A stretch of DNA of 29,329 nt from Acidithiobacillus montserratensis. GTDB lineage: Bacteria > Pseudomonadota > Gammaproteobacteria > Acidithiobacillales > Acidithiobacillaceae. Both the position numbers and the translations under genes were made by a program. Of this stretch, positions 14,989 through 22,938 are shown in pieces. The first letter of the stretch is position 1. Each line of letters begins with the position of its first letter. The stretch covers positions 1-29,329 of the forward strand of contig NZ_JABBOU010000073.1 in NCBI RefSeq assembly GCF_018853465.1. Reading direction: 5' to 3'. The notes under the pieces were generated by a model. It was not told the origin of the DNA. It saw nothing but the letters and a program-made list of their open reading frames with translations, and ran no database searches.

Positions 14989-15402
14989 TCATTTCTTGCG
15001 ATCTTTTGCAGATTGTTGCCACCAATAAACGGCTTTATGCGTGTTGGTTGGTACACCCTCGCCGAAGTTGTAGGCGAAGGCCAGATGAAAAGCCCCATTG
15101 GCGTTTCCGGATTCTGCCGACTTACGAAACCAGGTATCTGCTTTTTGCTGGTTTTTTGGAATCCCTCTCCCATAAAAATAGTGCACACCTAAGGCATTTT
15201 CTGCTGCAGGATCTCCAGCATGCGCCCATTTTATAAGTTTATTCACAGACATTCCTGCCATTGATTTTGGCATCTCCGTTACATGCACCCGAAATTCGGG
15301 GACGTGGTGAACCACTAACTCACCAGCCGTTGCTGCAACGGGAATTACGGTGAGACCAAAAGCAACGTAGTAAATGCACTGGCGACATAAGAGCGTGGAC
15401 AT
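14989..15402 (-). CDS. Secreted Sel1-repeat protein
   Basis: 137 aa with a signal peptide at about residues 1-26 (YYVAFGLTVIPVAATAGE). Two Sel1-like repeats follow: AHAGDPAAENALGVHYFYGR and SAESGNANGAFHLAFAYNFG, each with the A-x2-G-x2-A-x3-LG-x2-Y-x2-G pattern, ending in AVYWWQQSAKD. Sel1 repeats form helix-turn-helix solenoids for protein-protein contacts, and short secreted members are common partner or adaptor proteins. The start at 15402 has AGGAAGG seven bases upstream. The cysteines near the N-terminus (LLCRQC) fall within the signal peptide and do not form a lipobox. Confidence 0.82.
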   Translation of the reverse strand: MSTLLCRQCIYYVAFGLTVIPVAATAGELVVHHVPEFRVHVTEMPKSMAGMSVNKLIKWAHAGDPAAENALGVHYFYGRGIPKNQQKADTWFRKSAESGNANGAFHLAFAYNFGEGVPTNTHKAVYWWQQSAKDRKK

Positions 15403-15578
15403 AGCACCTTCCTGGTATAGGAAAATGCCCCGTGACGTGGGGCTGAATCCGTCAAAACAGCAACGAATTCACGGCAGATGCCTGATTCCAAGAGGTTCCT
15501 TGGAGTATTCGCCAACATCATCTGCTGCTCGTGTTCAGACACCGCGAGCTGGTCTTTGGGGTATATCTCGTAATGCTA

Positions 15579-16145
15579 TCAAATAGGCAATTTAGGATGA
15601 TCTACTTTCTCAGGATGCTTCCAGCGTACTGACAGGATCTCGTGACTGGCCAAGGGATTTATGGGGGCTGCCAGTACATGGGATGTCTGAATGGGCGTCC
15701 TCATCTCTGTTCCAGGCAAAAACCATCGGGTCATCATGACCGGTTCAGGGAAGTTGAAGGCTGGACCGATGAAAGGACCAAAAGATACCCGTATGAGCTG
15801 ATTCATTTGAGCGATCTGTTGATCCATTGCCACCTGCATGGAGCGCATCTGCCACAAACTCCGATTGATCAGCGCTTGCGCCTGTACTGGAGAGAGATGG
15901 CTGGCAGTCACCTGCAAATGTCCGGGATGACCTTGTGCCCCCCAAGTGACCGTTTGTATTCGGATGACACCACCGGGAATATGAATGGTTTTGTTTTCCG
16001 CAGAAACGGGAATCGAATGGCCATCCACTGAAACATAAGCTGTCGCCGCATGGGCGAGGGGTAAGGCCACAGTCGCACCGAGAAGGGGCAAGCTCGCCAA
16101 GGCAAGCCACTGGCGTTTTGTTTTCGAGAGAGGGTTTCTTTTCAT
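15579..16145 (-). CDS. Secreted protein of unknown function
   Basis: 188 aa from the ATG at 16145 (AAGGAGG upstream). The signal peptide is about residues 1-34, ending ALPLAHAA. The mature N-terminal part is beta-rich (AYVSVDGHSIPVSAENKTIH, GGVIRIQTVTWG). A long Gln/Met-rich helix follows (SPVQAQALINRSLWQMRSMQ, then VAMDQQIAQMNQLIR). The rest is rich in Pro and hydrophobic residues. It appears to be a periplasmic or secreted protein without lipobox. Upstream, a 10-bp hairpin lies in the leader. I do not recognise the family. Confidence 0.7.
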   Translation of the reverse strand: MKRNPLSKTKRQWLALASLPLLGATVALPLAHAATAYVSVDGHSIPVSAENKTIHIPGGVIRIQTVTWGAQGHPGHLQVTASHLSPVQAQALINRSLWQMRSMQVAMDQQIAQMNQLIRVSFGPFIGPAFNFPEPVMMTRWFLPGTEMRTPIQTSHVLAAPINPLASHEILSVRWKHPEKVDHPKLPI

Positions 16146-16187
16146 GGCTATCCTCCTTGCTGTAAAAAACCCTGGGACCAAAACAAT

Positions 16188-16211
16188 CGGATGGAAGTGT
16201 TCTTCCATCCG
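16188..16211 (-). terminator. 10-bp perfect hairpin in the leader of the 15579-16145 gene
   Basis: CGGATGGAAG and CTTCCATCCG enclose a 4-nt loop. On the minus strand the stem is followed by ATTGTTTTGG, a T-rich tract, so it could be a terminator or attenuator about 42 bases ahead of the gene. Confidence 0.5.
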
Positions 16212-16333
16212 AAAAGACCGGAGTTCCTATCAGAAAGTTCCCTGCCAGTCGGGGTCGAACTTGACGAGGCGATGATTGTTCACGGTTTTGTTTGAAGCCT
16301 TTCACTGCAGAATCTCCTGGAATTTGCTAGCGA

Positions 16334-16339
16334 TATAAT
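16334..16339 (+). promoter_or_regulatory. Probable -10 box for the oxygenase gene
   Basis: TATAAT lies 37 bases before the ATG at 16376. No good -35 hexamer is seen at the normal distance, so the promoter may depend on an activator. Confidence 0.35.
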
Positions 16340-16375
16340 GGTCTTAGGCGGTTGAGCAATAGCAGATCATTTCGG

Positions 16376-17146
16376 ATGGCATTTATGGATGTAATCAACA
16401 AATCGGTTATGGACAGGCTGGGCGCCCAATCCCAAGAATTTCGACATACGCAGCCTTACCCATGGATCCGTATTTCGGATTTTCTTTATCCGGAAAAGTT
16501 TGACCAGCTCTGCAAGGATCTTCCTGATCCCGTTCTTTTTGAATCCCAAATGGGTTACAAAAGGGCGCACGGGCAAGCAAGCCATGATCGTCTCGCACTG
16601 CAATATCGACCAGCGCTGGAGAAAGTCCTGACGCCCAGCTGGAGGGGTTTTATTCACGAATTGCACAGTGAGGCTTACAAGGATTTCTGGCGCGAGATGC
16701 TCGGTTTAACATCCAGGACACCGGTTATCCTGACCATGCACTGGCATTATGCGCCATCCGGTGCCTCCATTTCACCCCATACGGATGCCCGGCGGAAAAT
16801 AGGTTCGCATATTTTTTATTTTAATACGCCAGAAGACTGGGAAGAAGCCTGGGGCGGACAGACGCTGGTACTGGATGATGGTGGCAAATGGCCACGTCAT
16901 TCGGCGCCGGTCTATACGGATTTGCGCGAGGCCGGGGCCTCACAGGTACTGGGGAACCGGAGTTTTCTCTTTGCGCAAACTGATCATTCCTGGCATGCCG
17001 TCAAAGCCGTGCAGTGTCCGTCAGGTCATTTGCGTAAGGTTTTTATTGTCGTTGCCAACCGCCTCACCCCGCAGGTCATCTGGCGACGCGTCCGGGGCAA
17101 AGACGCTGACGGCTACCGTCTGGCTGGTGGTGTTCAAAAAAACTAA
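16376..17146 (+). CDS. 2-oxoglutarate/Fe(II)-dependent oxygenase-like protein
   Basis: 256 aa from the ATG at 16376; an in-frame TTG at 16352 and ATG at 16385 are alternatives, and no start has a good ribosome site. The fold is a double-stranded beta-helix with the iron triad visible: His and Asp in ASISPHTDARRK (about 135-145) and the distal His in HSWHAVKAV. The Arg that would bind 2-oxoglutarate is in GHLRKVFIVVANR. The first 60 residues (YPWIRISDFLYPEKFDQLCK) resemble the start of prolyl-4-hydroxylase-like and sugar- or peptide-modifying members. There is no signal peptide, so it is cytoplasmic. The substrate is unknown. It is a single gene with its own terminator at 17171-17201. Confidence 0.75.
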   Translation: MAFMDVINKSVMDRLGAQSQEFRHTQPYPWIRISDFLYPEKFDQLCKDLPDPVLFESQMGYKRAHGQASHDRLALQYRPALEKVLTPSWRGFIHELHSEAYKDFWREMLGLTSRTPVILTMHWHYAPSGASISPHTDARRKIGSHIFYFNTPEDWEEAWGGQTLVLDDGGKWPRHSAPVYTDLREAGASQVLGNRSFLFAQTDHSWHAVKAVQCPSGHLRKVFIVVANRLTPQVIWRRVRGKDADGYRLAGGVQKN

Positions 17147-17170
17147 TCGTTAATAGATGATGCATATATT

Positions 17171-17201
17171 ATGCAAGGAGAAATCCTTGCATCCCCTTTT
17201 T
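17171..17201 (+). terminator. Rho-independent terminator after the oxygenase gene
   Basis: ATGCAAGGA and TCCTTGCAT form a 9-bp stem with a 4-nt loop (17171-17192), followed by CCCC and T5 (17197-17201). Confidence 0.7.
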
Positions 17202-17353
17202 GCTGCCCCGATTACGGATTCTCAGATGAGGTACCTTGTCCTCAGTAATGTTGCCTTGTCGATCTGATTAACTTCAACTTTGGGATGATGACGCCGGAAC
17301 ACTATGGCAATTGATTCTATGCAAATTTTCTACGTGGTTTAACATTCTTATTA

Positions 17354-17965
17354 TCATGACACGACTCCAATATTCGCCTCTTTTAATTGTAGGTAACGGC
17401 GATATGGGCTGGTCACCGGAAGTGCGGTGATGGCCGATTTGTAAGCCTGTTCTGCCTTTTCAGGCTGATCCAAAGCGGTATAAGCATCGCCTTGGATTTC
17501 ATCCGTGATAGCTGCGAAGGCCTTGCTGACCTTTGTTAATAGGATAAGTGCCTTGTGGGGATGATGATGATCCACATAGAGCCTTGCCAGACTCAGGCGG
17601 GCCAAACTATGCATGCCGAGCGGTACTTCATGATGATCAATAATCGCTTTGAAGGCTTTTTCAGCAACAGCTACCTGTTTGTCTTCCATATCCAGGCGAG
17701 CTAGAAAAAAATGCGCAAGCGTTCCATAGGGTGTGTGATTATAGGTATTTATAATGCTTTCCGCACTGGCACGGGCAACGCTATTATTCTTGTGAACCGT
17801 AGCGTTTACCAGTTCACTATAGAGCAGCGCGGCCTGTTGCATCTGGTGCTGCTGATACTTGTTGTAGCCCAAAACAGCCAAGCCAACAAAAAGAAAAAAG
17901 AGAACGCCTATAATGAGCAGCGTTCGATGACGGTGGAAAAATTCCGTGAGTTCTGGACCAGTCAT
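17354..17965 (-). CDS. YfgM-like protein (ancillary SecYEG translocon subunit)
   Basis: 203 aa from the ATG at 17965; a TTG at 17986 would add seven residues, and neither has a good ribosome site. A short cytoplasmic N-terminus (ELTEFFHRHRT) is followed by one membrane helix (about 15-33, LLIIGVLFFLFVGLAVLGYN). The periplasmic tetratricopeptide-like domain matches the family: YSELVNATVHKN, YGTLAHFFLARLDMEDKQVA, ARLSLARLYVDHHHPHKAL and EIQGDAYTALDQPEKAEQAY. In Escherichia coli YfgM works with PpiD at the Sec translocon to pass new proteins to periplasmic chaperones. Usually it sits between hisS and bamB; here it is isolated. Confidence 0.7.
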   Translation of the reverse strand: MTGPELTEFFHRHRTLLIIGVLFFLFVGLAVLGYNKYQQHQMQQAALLYSELVNATVHKNNSVARASAESIINTYNHTPYGTLAHFFLARLDMEDKQVAVAEKAFKAIIDHHEVPLGMHSLARLSLARLYVDHHHPHKALILLTKVSKAFAAITDEIQGDAYTALDQPEKAEQAYKSAITALPVTSPYRRYLQLKEANIGVVS

Positions 17966-18225
17966 TAACAACAGAATGGGTAGCAAGTGATTTATAATCT
18001 TGTATTACGACCAGCAAGAAATCAACCCTACCTCAATTCATTTTCTGCTTCGCCTCGTCAAACCGATAGACCTTTTTGTCTACATGTTCTGTTGATGCGC
18101 AGACAATGAACAATTCATTGAACTTGCAGTCTCATACAGGGAAGCAGGATCTGGCGGTTTACCGATGGATTTGATGAATTCCTTTTGCTCCGGTTGTTTT
18201 ATTACCAATGTTCAAACCTATCCAT

Positions 18226-18230
18226 GGAGG
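18226..18230 (+). promoter_or_regulatory. Ribosome binding site that sets the slp start
   Basis: GGAGG lies seven bases before the ATG at 18238 and favours this start over the upstream in-frame ATG at 18208. Confidence 0.7.
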
Positions 18231-18237
18231 TGGTCCG

Positions 18238-18783
18238 ATGTGGATGATAAGAAAGAAATTTCCAGCCATTGCTTTAACAGCATCGGCCCTTCTTTCGGGC
18301 TGTGCCACCATCACTCCAGTCAGTGGAAACTTCCCGAAAATTGCGCCTGAACAGGCACAATCGGGTCGGGATGACGGGAAGATCGTACGTTGGGGTGGAA
18401 AATTGATTGAAACTCAACCCGAGGAGCACCAAACCTGTTTTACGGTATTGGGTGAACCTTTGCGTCACAATGGCCAGCCCAAATCAGAAAAAGGGGAAGC
18501 CCACACGGGCCGTTTTTTGGCATGTACTCCGGGTTTCTATGATCCAATGGTTTACAGCAGCGGACGGAACATCACCTTCGTGGGGCGGGTAGTGGGCGTA
18601 GTCCATCATAAAATTGGGCAGTTCAATTATCTCTATTCCAAATTGGAGGCAGGCGCTGTTTATCTTTGGCCTCTTCGACCGATAAAACCGCCTGTCCAGG
18701 AACAGTTTTACATGGGGGTTGGGTTCGGCAATTACCCGGGTTGGTGGTACGGACCAGGTTGGGGTTTTTGGCCATACTGGTAG
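18238..18783 (+). CDS. slp: Slp-family outer-membrane lipoprotein
   Basis: 181 aa. A signal peptide ends in lipobox LLSGC (lipidated Cys at about residue 22). The Slp fold follows: PVSGNFPKIAPEQAQ, VRWGGKLIETQPEE, CFTVLGEPL, GRFLACTPGFYDPMVYSSGR and ITFVGRVVGVV, then a C-terminal tail of Tyr, Trp, Gly and Pro (GNYPGWWYGPGWGFWPYW). Slp proteins are surface-stabilising lipoproteins induced in stationary phase or by carbon starvation in Escherichia coli, and are linked to acid tolerance. The aromatic, glycine-rich tail seems unusual for Slp and fits other proteins in this window with repetitive ends. Confidence 0.85.
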   Translation: MWMIRKKFPAIALTASALLSGCATITPVSGNFPKIAPEQAQSGRDDGKIVRWGGKLIETQPEEHQTCFTVLGEPLRHNGQPKSEKGEAHTGRFLACTPGFYDPMVYSSGRNITFVGRVVGVVHHKIGQFNYLYSKLEAGAVYLWPLRPIKPPVQEQFYMGVGFGNYPGWWYGPGWGFWPYW

Positions 18784-18850
18784 TGTGTTGAATGCACGTT
18801 TGATATCGTCCCTGCATAGAGAGACCCAACCGGATATTCAAGATGTTGGA

Positions 18851-19015
18851 TTAATCAGTCGAATGTTTGGAGCGTGTTGAGTCTGTGGCTGGATGGTAGA
18901 CTTTCAGGGTGTGCTGATCAGGCATATCCACGTCATGTACCAACCAGTAGTGGCCTATCTCAAAAGCGCCCCAATAACACAGAGCGAGGACTATCAGTAC
19001 TAACCATTGTTTCAA
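18851..19015 (-). CDS. 54-aa small membrane protein
   Basis: Starts with a TTG at 19015, with AGGAGG five bases upstream, an unusually strong site. The protein begins with a hydrophobic helix (KQWLVLIVLALCYWGAFEIG) and continues with a hydrophilic tail (HDVDMPDQHTLKVYHPATD). It is too short for routine gene calling. It lies on the strand opposite slp and downstream of the protease gene. No family recognised. Confidence 0.55.
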   Translation of the reverse strand: MKQWLVLIVLALCYWGAFEIGHYWLVHDVDMPDQHTLKVYHPATDSTRSKHSTD

Positions 19016-19059
19016 TGAGGCCTCCTAATAATGGGTTTGATGGTGAAAAGGTTTAGCAA

Positions 19060-19082
19060 GGAAGCTCCTGTCCGGAGCTTCC
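19060..19082. terminator. Hairpin between the HtrA operon and the 54-aa gene
   Basis: GGAAGCTCC (19060-19068) and GGAGCTTCC (19074-19082) form a 9-bp stem with a 5-nt loop. On the plus strand it is followed by CTTTT, on the minus strand by TTGC. It probably ends the HtrA transcript or read-through from slp. Confidence 0.55.
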
Positions 19083-19172
19083 CTTTTGTACGCTCTTCAA
19101 TGGCCAGGTAACTTGATTGACTGACCCACCCGGATCGATGTGATCTGATTGATCACCGACCAAAACTCAAAC

Positions 19173-20654
19173 TCAACCCGGAAGCGTAATCACGACAAAA
19201 AGACTTTCATGATGGCTACGCACCCGCATAGATATCGGGGTGTTTGCCGGAAGCCCTTTTACCAACTGTGCAAATTGCTCAGGACTGTCGACACGCTGCT
19301 GGTTGATAGACAGGATAGCCATTCCGCTGTGCAAACCGATAAAAGCTGCCGGTCCCGGGTAGACCGCCTGGATCAACACCCCGTGATGAATACCCAGTGC
19401 TTTTTGCTCTTTATGCCCCAAGGTTCCAATGCGCAAGCCCAGCCGACGAATATCCAGACTCTGTTTGCTAATGGCGAGCTGCATGTGTTGAGGCATGGTG
19501 CCCACTTTAACCCGCAAGGTGTGGGGTTTACCCTGCTCTAAAACCCCAACCTTGATGCTTCTGCCTGGCGGTGTGTCTCCAACCAGTGGGGGAAGTGTAC
19601 CCACACTATATATGGGATGATGGCCATAGGTGACAATGATTTCACCCGGTTTTAATCCCGCTTTGGCAGCAGGGCTTGAGGGCATGACCTGGGCAACAAG
19701 TGCTCCGACGGGCTCAGGGAGATGGAGGGCTTTTGCCAATTGAGGGGTGACGGGCTGAATTTCGACACCAAGCCATCCGAACTTCAATTTTTGGTGGCGC
19801 TCGAAAGCATGCACCGCACGCATGGCTGTATCTATAGGTATACTGAACGACAAACCCATATACCCGCCATCGTTGGTGTATATTTGATCATTGATGCCAA
19901 CCACCTGTCCCCGCATGTTGAAGATGGGCCCACCCGAGTTGCCCGGATTGATGGGTACATCACTTTGAATAAATGGAATATATTCATCGTCGTGCGGCAA
20001 TGAGCGATCCAGCGCGCTCACCACGCCTTGGGTGACGGTATTGTACAGGCCAAATGGCATACCAATAGCCAGGAGCCATTGACCAACCTGAAGATTTTTT
20101 GAATTGCCAAGACGCACTATGGGGAGATTGTGTGCATGAATTTTGAGTAATGCGGTGTCGTAACGCACGGATAAGCCCACAACGCGCGCACGATAAGCAT
20201 GGTGATTAGTCAGGGTGACGACAATATGATGCATACCGCGCACAACGTGACCGGCAGTAAGAATGTAACCATTATGGGAAATGATAAAACCCGAGCCAAG
20301 TGCCTTGGTAACCTCTTTCACCGGGGGCGTGTAGTTCGGTAGGCCATGGAAAAAACCAAAAAAGGGACTGTTTTCTGGAAACGGATTGAAAAATCCTTGG
20401 TGACCGTGAACAATTTTTGTCGAGGAGTCCGTAATTCTGACAATGGCGTCTCCAAACTTTTTCACGATGGGGGTGAAGTCAGGCAGATTTACTATGCGTT
20501 CCGCATTAGCGGCTTGTTGAGGGGACGGCAAGGGCGTTATGGTGCCATCCGTCTGCCCGAAAACAAGATCAGACACCCCTACACTGAACCCCAAGGCAAG
20601 AGCCACAGCCAGCGTTAGGATATAGCGAGAATTTTTCCGCAGCTTGGTTTTCAT
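19173..20654 (-). CDS. degP: HtrA/DegP-family periplasmic serine protease
   Basis: 493 aa. The signal peptide is about residues 1-34 (YILTLAVALALGFSVGVSDL). The trypsin-like domain has the full triad: His in ILTAGHVVRG, Asp in VRYDTALLKI and Ser in PINPGNSGGPIFN. A Q-linker-like N-terminus (NPFPENSPFFGFFHGLP) is a family trait. PDZ1 covers about residues 300-390 (FGWLGVEIQPVTPQLAKAL) and PDZ2 about 405-490 (RRLGLRIGTLGHKEQKALG). It degrades or refolds damaged envelope proteins. AAGGAGAT sits seven bases before the ATG. It is coupled to the 20658-20960 gene, which ends 3 bp upstream. Confidence 0.94.
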   Translation of the reverse strand: MKTKLRKNSRYILTLAVALALGFSVGVSDLVFGQTDGTITPLPSPQQAANAERIVNLPDFTPIVKKFGDAIVRITDSSTKIVHGHQGFFNPFPENSPFFGFFHGLPNYTPPVKEVTKALGSGFIISHNGYILTAGHVVRGMHHIVVTLTNHHAYRARVVGLSVRYDTALLKIHAHNLPIVRLGNSKNLQVGQWLLAIGMPFGLYNTVTQGVVSALDRSLPHDDEYIPFIQSDVPINPGNSGGPIFNMRGQVVGINDQIYTNDGGYMGLSFSIPIDTAMRAVHAFERHQKLKFGWLGVEIQPVTPQLAKALHLPEPVGALVAQVMPSSPAAKAGLKPGEIIVTYGHHPIYSVGTLPPLVGDTPPGRSIKVGVLEQGKPHTLRVKVGTMPQHMQLAISKQSLDIRRLGLRIGTLGHKEQKALGIHHGVLIQAVYPGPAAFIGLHSGMAILSINQQRVDSPEQFAQLVKGLPANTPISMRVRSHHESLFVVITLPG

Positions 20655-20657
20655 CAG

Positions 20658-20960
20658 TTATCTCCTTGAATTTTGCGGTGTCCCTGACTCAGATTTAAAT
20701 CTGCTGTGCAAAAGAATCTTGGGATTCTTGCCGGGTTTGGACGATGTGTTTTTGGCAGTCATAGAGGCCGGATAAAGCTGGCATCCTGGAACCAGGTAAT
20801 CTGGATTGATATCCTGCTCCCGAGCCTGATTGGCTGACTGACAAAGGTAGTGTGCTCCTGCTACAAAGGTCAGATTATGGTGAACATCAGCCATACCTGC
20901 ACCCGGATGAATGCCCAGCAAAACCAGAATGGTTAGCAATAGCCGCTTTTTCATATCCAT
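20658..20960 (-). CDS. Small secreted protein upstream of the HtrA protease
   Basis: About 100 aa counted from the ATG at 20960 (MDMKKRLLL); starts at 20954 and 20969 are also possible, and none has a strong ribosome site. A signal peptide (KKRLLLTILVLLGIHPGAGM, cleavage near ADVHH) is followed by LTFVAGAHYLCQSANQ and YLVPGCQLYPASM with two Cys that may form a disulfide, then a basic tail (KPGKNPKILLHSRFKSE). It is cotranscribed with the protease (3-bp gap) and could be a regulator or substrate of it. That role is only inferred from position. Confidence 0.6.
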   Translation of the reverse strand: MDMKKRLLLTILVLLGIHPGAGMADVHHNLTFVAGAHYLCQSANQAREQDINPDYLVPGCQLYPASMTAKNTSSKPGKNPKILLHSRFKSESGTPQNSRR

Positions 20961-20988
20961 TAATCCCATGAATAAAATTTGCTCAGCT

Positions 20989-21108
20989 TTATAGAACGGT
21001 GGTACTACCCGATGAATAGACAACTTCCGGGTATGTGACATAAAGAACTCTATGAATTGCCGGGTTGAGCACTATGTATTTTTCTAATGGGAAAGTTTTG
21101 CTTAACAT
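20989..21108 (-). CDS. 39-aa small ORF at the head of the HtrA operon
   Basis: ATG at 21108 with AAGGAG eight bases upstream. The product has few charges and several Tyr and Val (MLSKTFPLEKYIVLN ... TYPEVVYSSGSTTVL). It ends about 20-30 bases before the possible starts of the next gene, which itself lacks a good ribosome site. It may therefore be a leader peptide that couples translation, or a short protein in its own right. No family recognised. Confidence 0.42.
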   Translation of the reverse strand: MLSKTFPLEKYIVLNPAIHRVLYVTYPEVVYSSGSTTVL

Positions 21109-21557
21109 TTTAGATCTCCTTGGACTGTAAAACTACAGATTACGTCTCTATTGGATAACATTTATGGGAACAAGTTCTGAGGTTTTCAAGTAGTGGATTA
21201 GAGTTGAGAAATTGATTGGTGCACTGTTAGAGAGATAACCCGTCAGCGAGCATGACGCCAGGGAACTTTCTGGTCGGTTAAAGGTCAGCTTATCTATCTT
21301 GAATTCCGGAGAAAGAAAATGCATATCTATCTTGTTGAGGTGTGATGCGCACACCTTGAAGTGCGATGGTAGCCTTTTTAGAGGGTCGGTATCTGAATGC
21401 TAAGTATGGATATAGTTCGCAGTCACGATTATCGGGATAGAATCGCTGTTCTTATGGTCGCTCCGTGTAATATCTCCTCCCGGTTCTGTGGTGTTAGATC
21501 ACAGATGTACTGAGACTGTCTGTTGTGGATTTCTGCAACGATAAGAAGGTGGTTCAC
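21109..21557. other. 449-bp divergent intergenic region
   Basis: Lies between the HtrA operon (leftward) and the isomerase gene (rightward) and must hold both promoters. A hairpin AGGTGTG/CACACCT is at 21338-21356 and a 5-bp inverted repeat CTGTG/CACAG at 21486-21504. TATCTATCTTG occurs twice (about 21290 and 21324). A minus-strand frame of 68 codons at 21148-21354 has no ribosome site or protein-like pattern, so I do not call it. Confidence 0.5.
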
Positions 21558-22337
21558 ATGAAAAAAATTCGATTGATTATTCTTGCTACTGTGGTTAGTG
21601 CCTATGCCATTCCGTCCTTCGCTGGAACAGTTGCTACGGTTAACGGAAAGCCCATTGACCAGAGCGAAGTGCAAACTATTCTGTCCATGAGCCCAAACCT
21701 AGCGAAGACACCCCATGCCCGGCACCAAGTTGTACAAAATTTAATCAACATGGAGATATTGTCACAATACGCCATCAAACATCACATTAATGAGTCCACC
21801 AATTTCAAGACGCGTTTAGCGTTGGCTCGTGAGCAGATTCTTGCTGATGTGGCGGTGGATCATTATGTCCATGATCATCCTGTAACCGCTTCGACCCTTC
21901 TATCAGCCTACCATAATTTCGTGAAATCCATGGGGAAAAAAGAGTACAAGGTTCGGCAAATTCTGGTAAAAACGAAGGCTGATGCGGAAAATATTTTGAG
22001 AGCGCTTAAAAATGGAAAGAAGTTTAAAGGGTTGGCTCAAAAAGATTCGATTATACGGTCCGGTGCGGCGCATGGCGGTGAGCTTGGTTGGATTGTGCCT
22101 GCTATGTTTTCTGCGCCCCTGGCCAAAGCCATAGAAACCGCACCGATAGAAAAGCCATTCGGACCTGTAAAGACACAGTATGGCTATCACGTCATGGAAG
22201 TTCAGGCAACACGGGTAATCACTCCACCATCCTTTAACGCGATAAAAGAGCGTCTTGAAGTTCAACTCGCTCAACGAGAAGCGGCCAGATTTGTCGATGA
22301 TCTTCGCCATCATGCTAAAATTAAAATGTTTGGCTAG
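21558..22337 (+). CDS. Periplasmic parvulin-type peptidyl-prolyl isomerase
   Basis: 259 aa from the ATG at 21558 (AAGGTGG upstream). The signal peptide is about residues 1-22, ending SAYAIPSFAG. The N-terminal chaperone part (TVATVNGKPIDQSEVQTILS ... VVQNLINMEILSQYAIKHHI) resembles SurA_N/PpiC proteins. The parvulin domain is at about 135-230, with YKVRQILVKTKADAENILRA, FKGLAQKDSIIRSGAAHGGE, LGWIVPAMF and GPVKTQYGYHVMEVQ. It catalyses cis-trans isomerisation of prolyl bonds and helps outer-membrane proteins fold. One parvulin domain, unlike SurA with two; the architecture is closer to PpiC/PrsA-like proteins, but without a lipobox. Confidence 0.9.
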   Translation: MKKIRLIILATVVSAYAIPSFAGTVATVNGKPIDQSEVQTILSMSPNLAKTPHARHQVVQNLINMEILSQYAIKHHINESTNFKTRLALAREQILADVAVDHYVHDHPVTASTLLSAYHNFVKSMGKKEYKVRQILVKTKADAENILRALKNGKKFKGLAQKDSIIRSGAAHGGELGWIVPAMFSAPLAKAIETAPIEKPFGPVKTQYGYHVMEVQATRVITPPSFNAIKERLEVQLAQREAARFVDDLRHHAKIKMFG

Positions 22338-22469
22338 CCGTAGTATGTATAATGGATAACTGTTCGTAAGTACGCTCAAGAATGAAACCATGCGTTCATG
22401 GTTGGATGGGAGCTAAATCTCATCTACTTAAATATATCGCATGAATGCTTCTGATGGAGAGGGAGGGAG

Positions 22470-22508
22470 ATGATCTGCTTTTTAACCTTGATAGGTATGC
22501 TGCGATGA
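22470..22508 (+). CDS. Possible 12-aa leader peptide coupled to the next gene
   Basis: ATG at 22470 preceded by GGAGAGGGAGGGAG, a very strong ribosome site. It encodes MICFLTLIGMLR and its TGA overlaps the ATG of the membrane protein gene (ATGA, 22505-22508). This suggests translational coupling. An alternative is that the strong site serves the longer frame from 22445, which would start before it and so is less likely. Confidence 0.4.
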   Translation: MICFLTLIGMLR

Positions 22509-22681
22509 AGGATTATATCATCCTACTGATTTCGGCATTCATGGGTCTTGATTTTGTGTTATCGGGAGCGTTATGGCCGCAGTATTATTGCGCAACATTA
22601 ATTATTTTTATGACCTTGATAGTCTTACAAATCTATCTGGTGTATGTGTTGCATAAAAATGCTGGTTGGCCTGATGATTGA
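22505..22681 (+). CDS. Small two-helix membrane protein
   Basis: 58 aa from the ATG at 22505. Helix one is about residues 4-22 (YIILLISAFMGLDFVLSGAL), helix two about 29-50 (ATLIIFMTLIVLQIYLVYVL), and the short tail is HKNAGWPDD. The gene has no strong ribosome site of its own beyond coupling to the 12-codon frame. It is the only gene between the isomerase and the PsiE-like protein. No family recognised. Confidence 0.55.
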   Translation: MKDYIILLISAFMGLDFVLSGALWPQYYCATLIIFMTLIVLQIYLVYVLHKNAGWPDD

Positions 22682-22938
22682 GTCTATGTAATCTAAAACT
22701 TTGATTTCTGGGTACCACTATACCTTAAGGTTAAGGAAATATGTGCACGCAATGCTGCTTTTCCACCACAGCATGTCTCTTAAAACGGTCTTCTGATCCG
22801 CTTAAATCACTCATGCTTTGGCTTCGAATAGCTATCTATCAGTACGCGATCTTGGCGCGTTTGCTGGTTCATCGTGAAGCAGGGTTACTGTGACATCTAT
22901 TATGGATAAAGTAATCTTTACATGTGAAGGTATAAGAT

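Noticed and set aside
15745..16305. 186-aa minus-strand frame with GTG start after CAGGAG
   Set aside because: Most of it overlaps the clear secreted-protein gene in another frame. The first part (16212-16305) could be a short leader but has no supporting pattern.
21148..21354. 68-aa minus-strand frame in the divergent intergenic region
   Set aside because: No ribosome site, no protein-like pattern and low coding appearance.
21486..21504. CRP site upstream of the isomerase gene
   Set aside because: TGTG and CACA halves are spaced by 9 instead of 8 bases, so the fit is poor.
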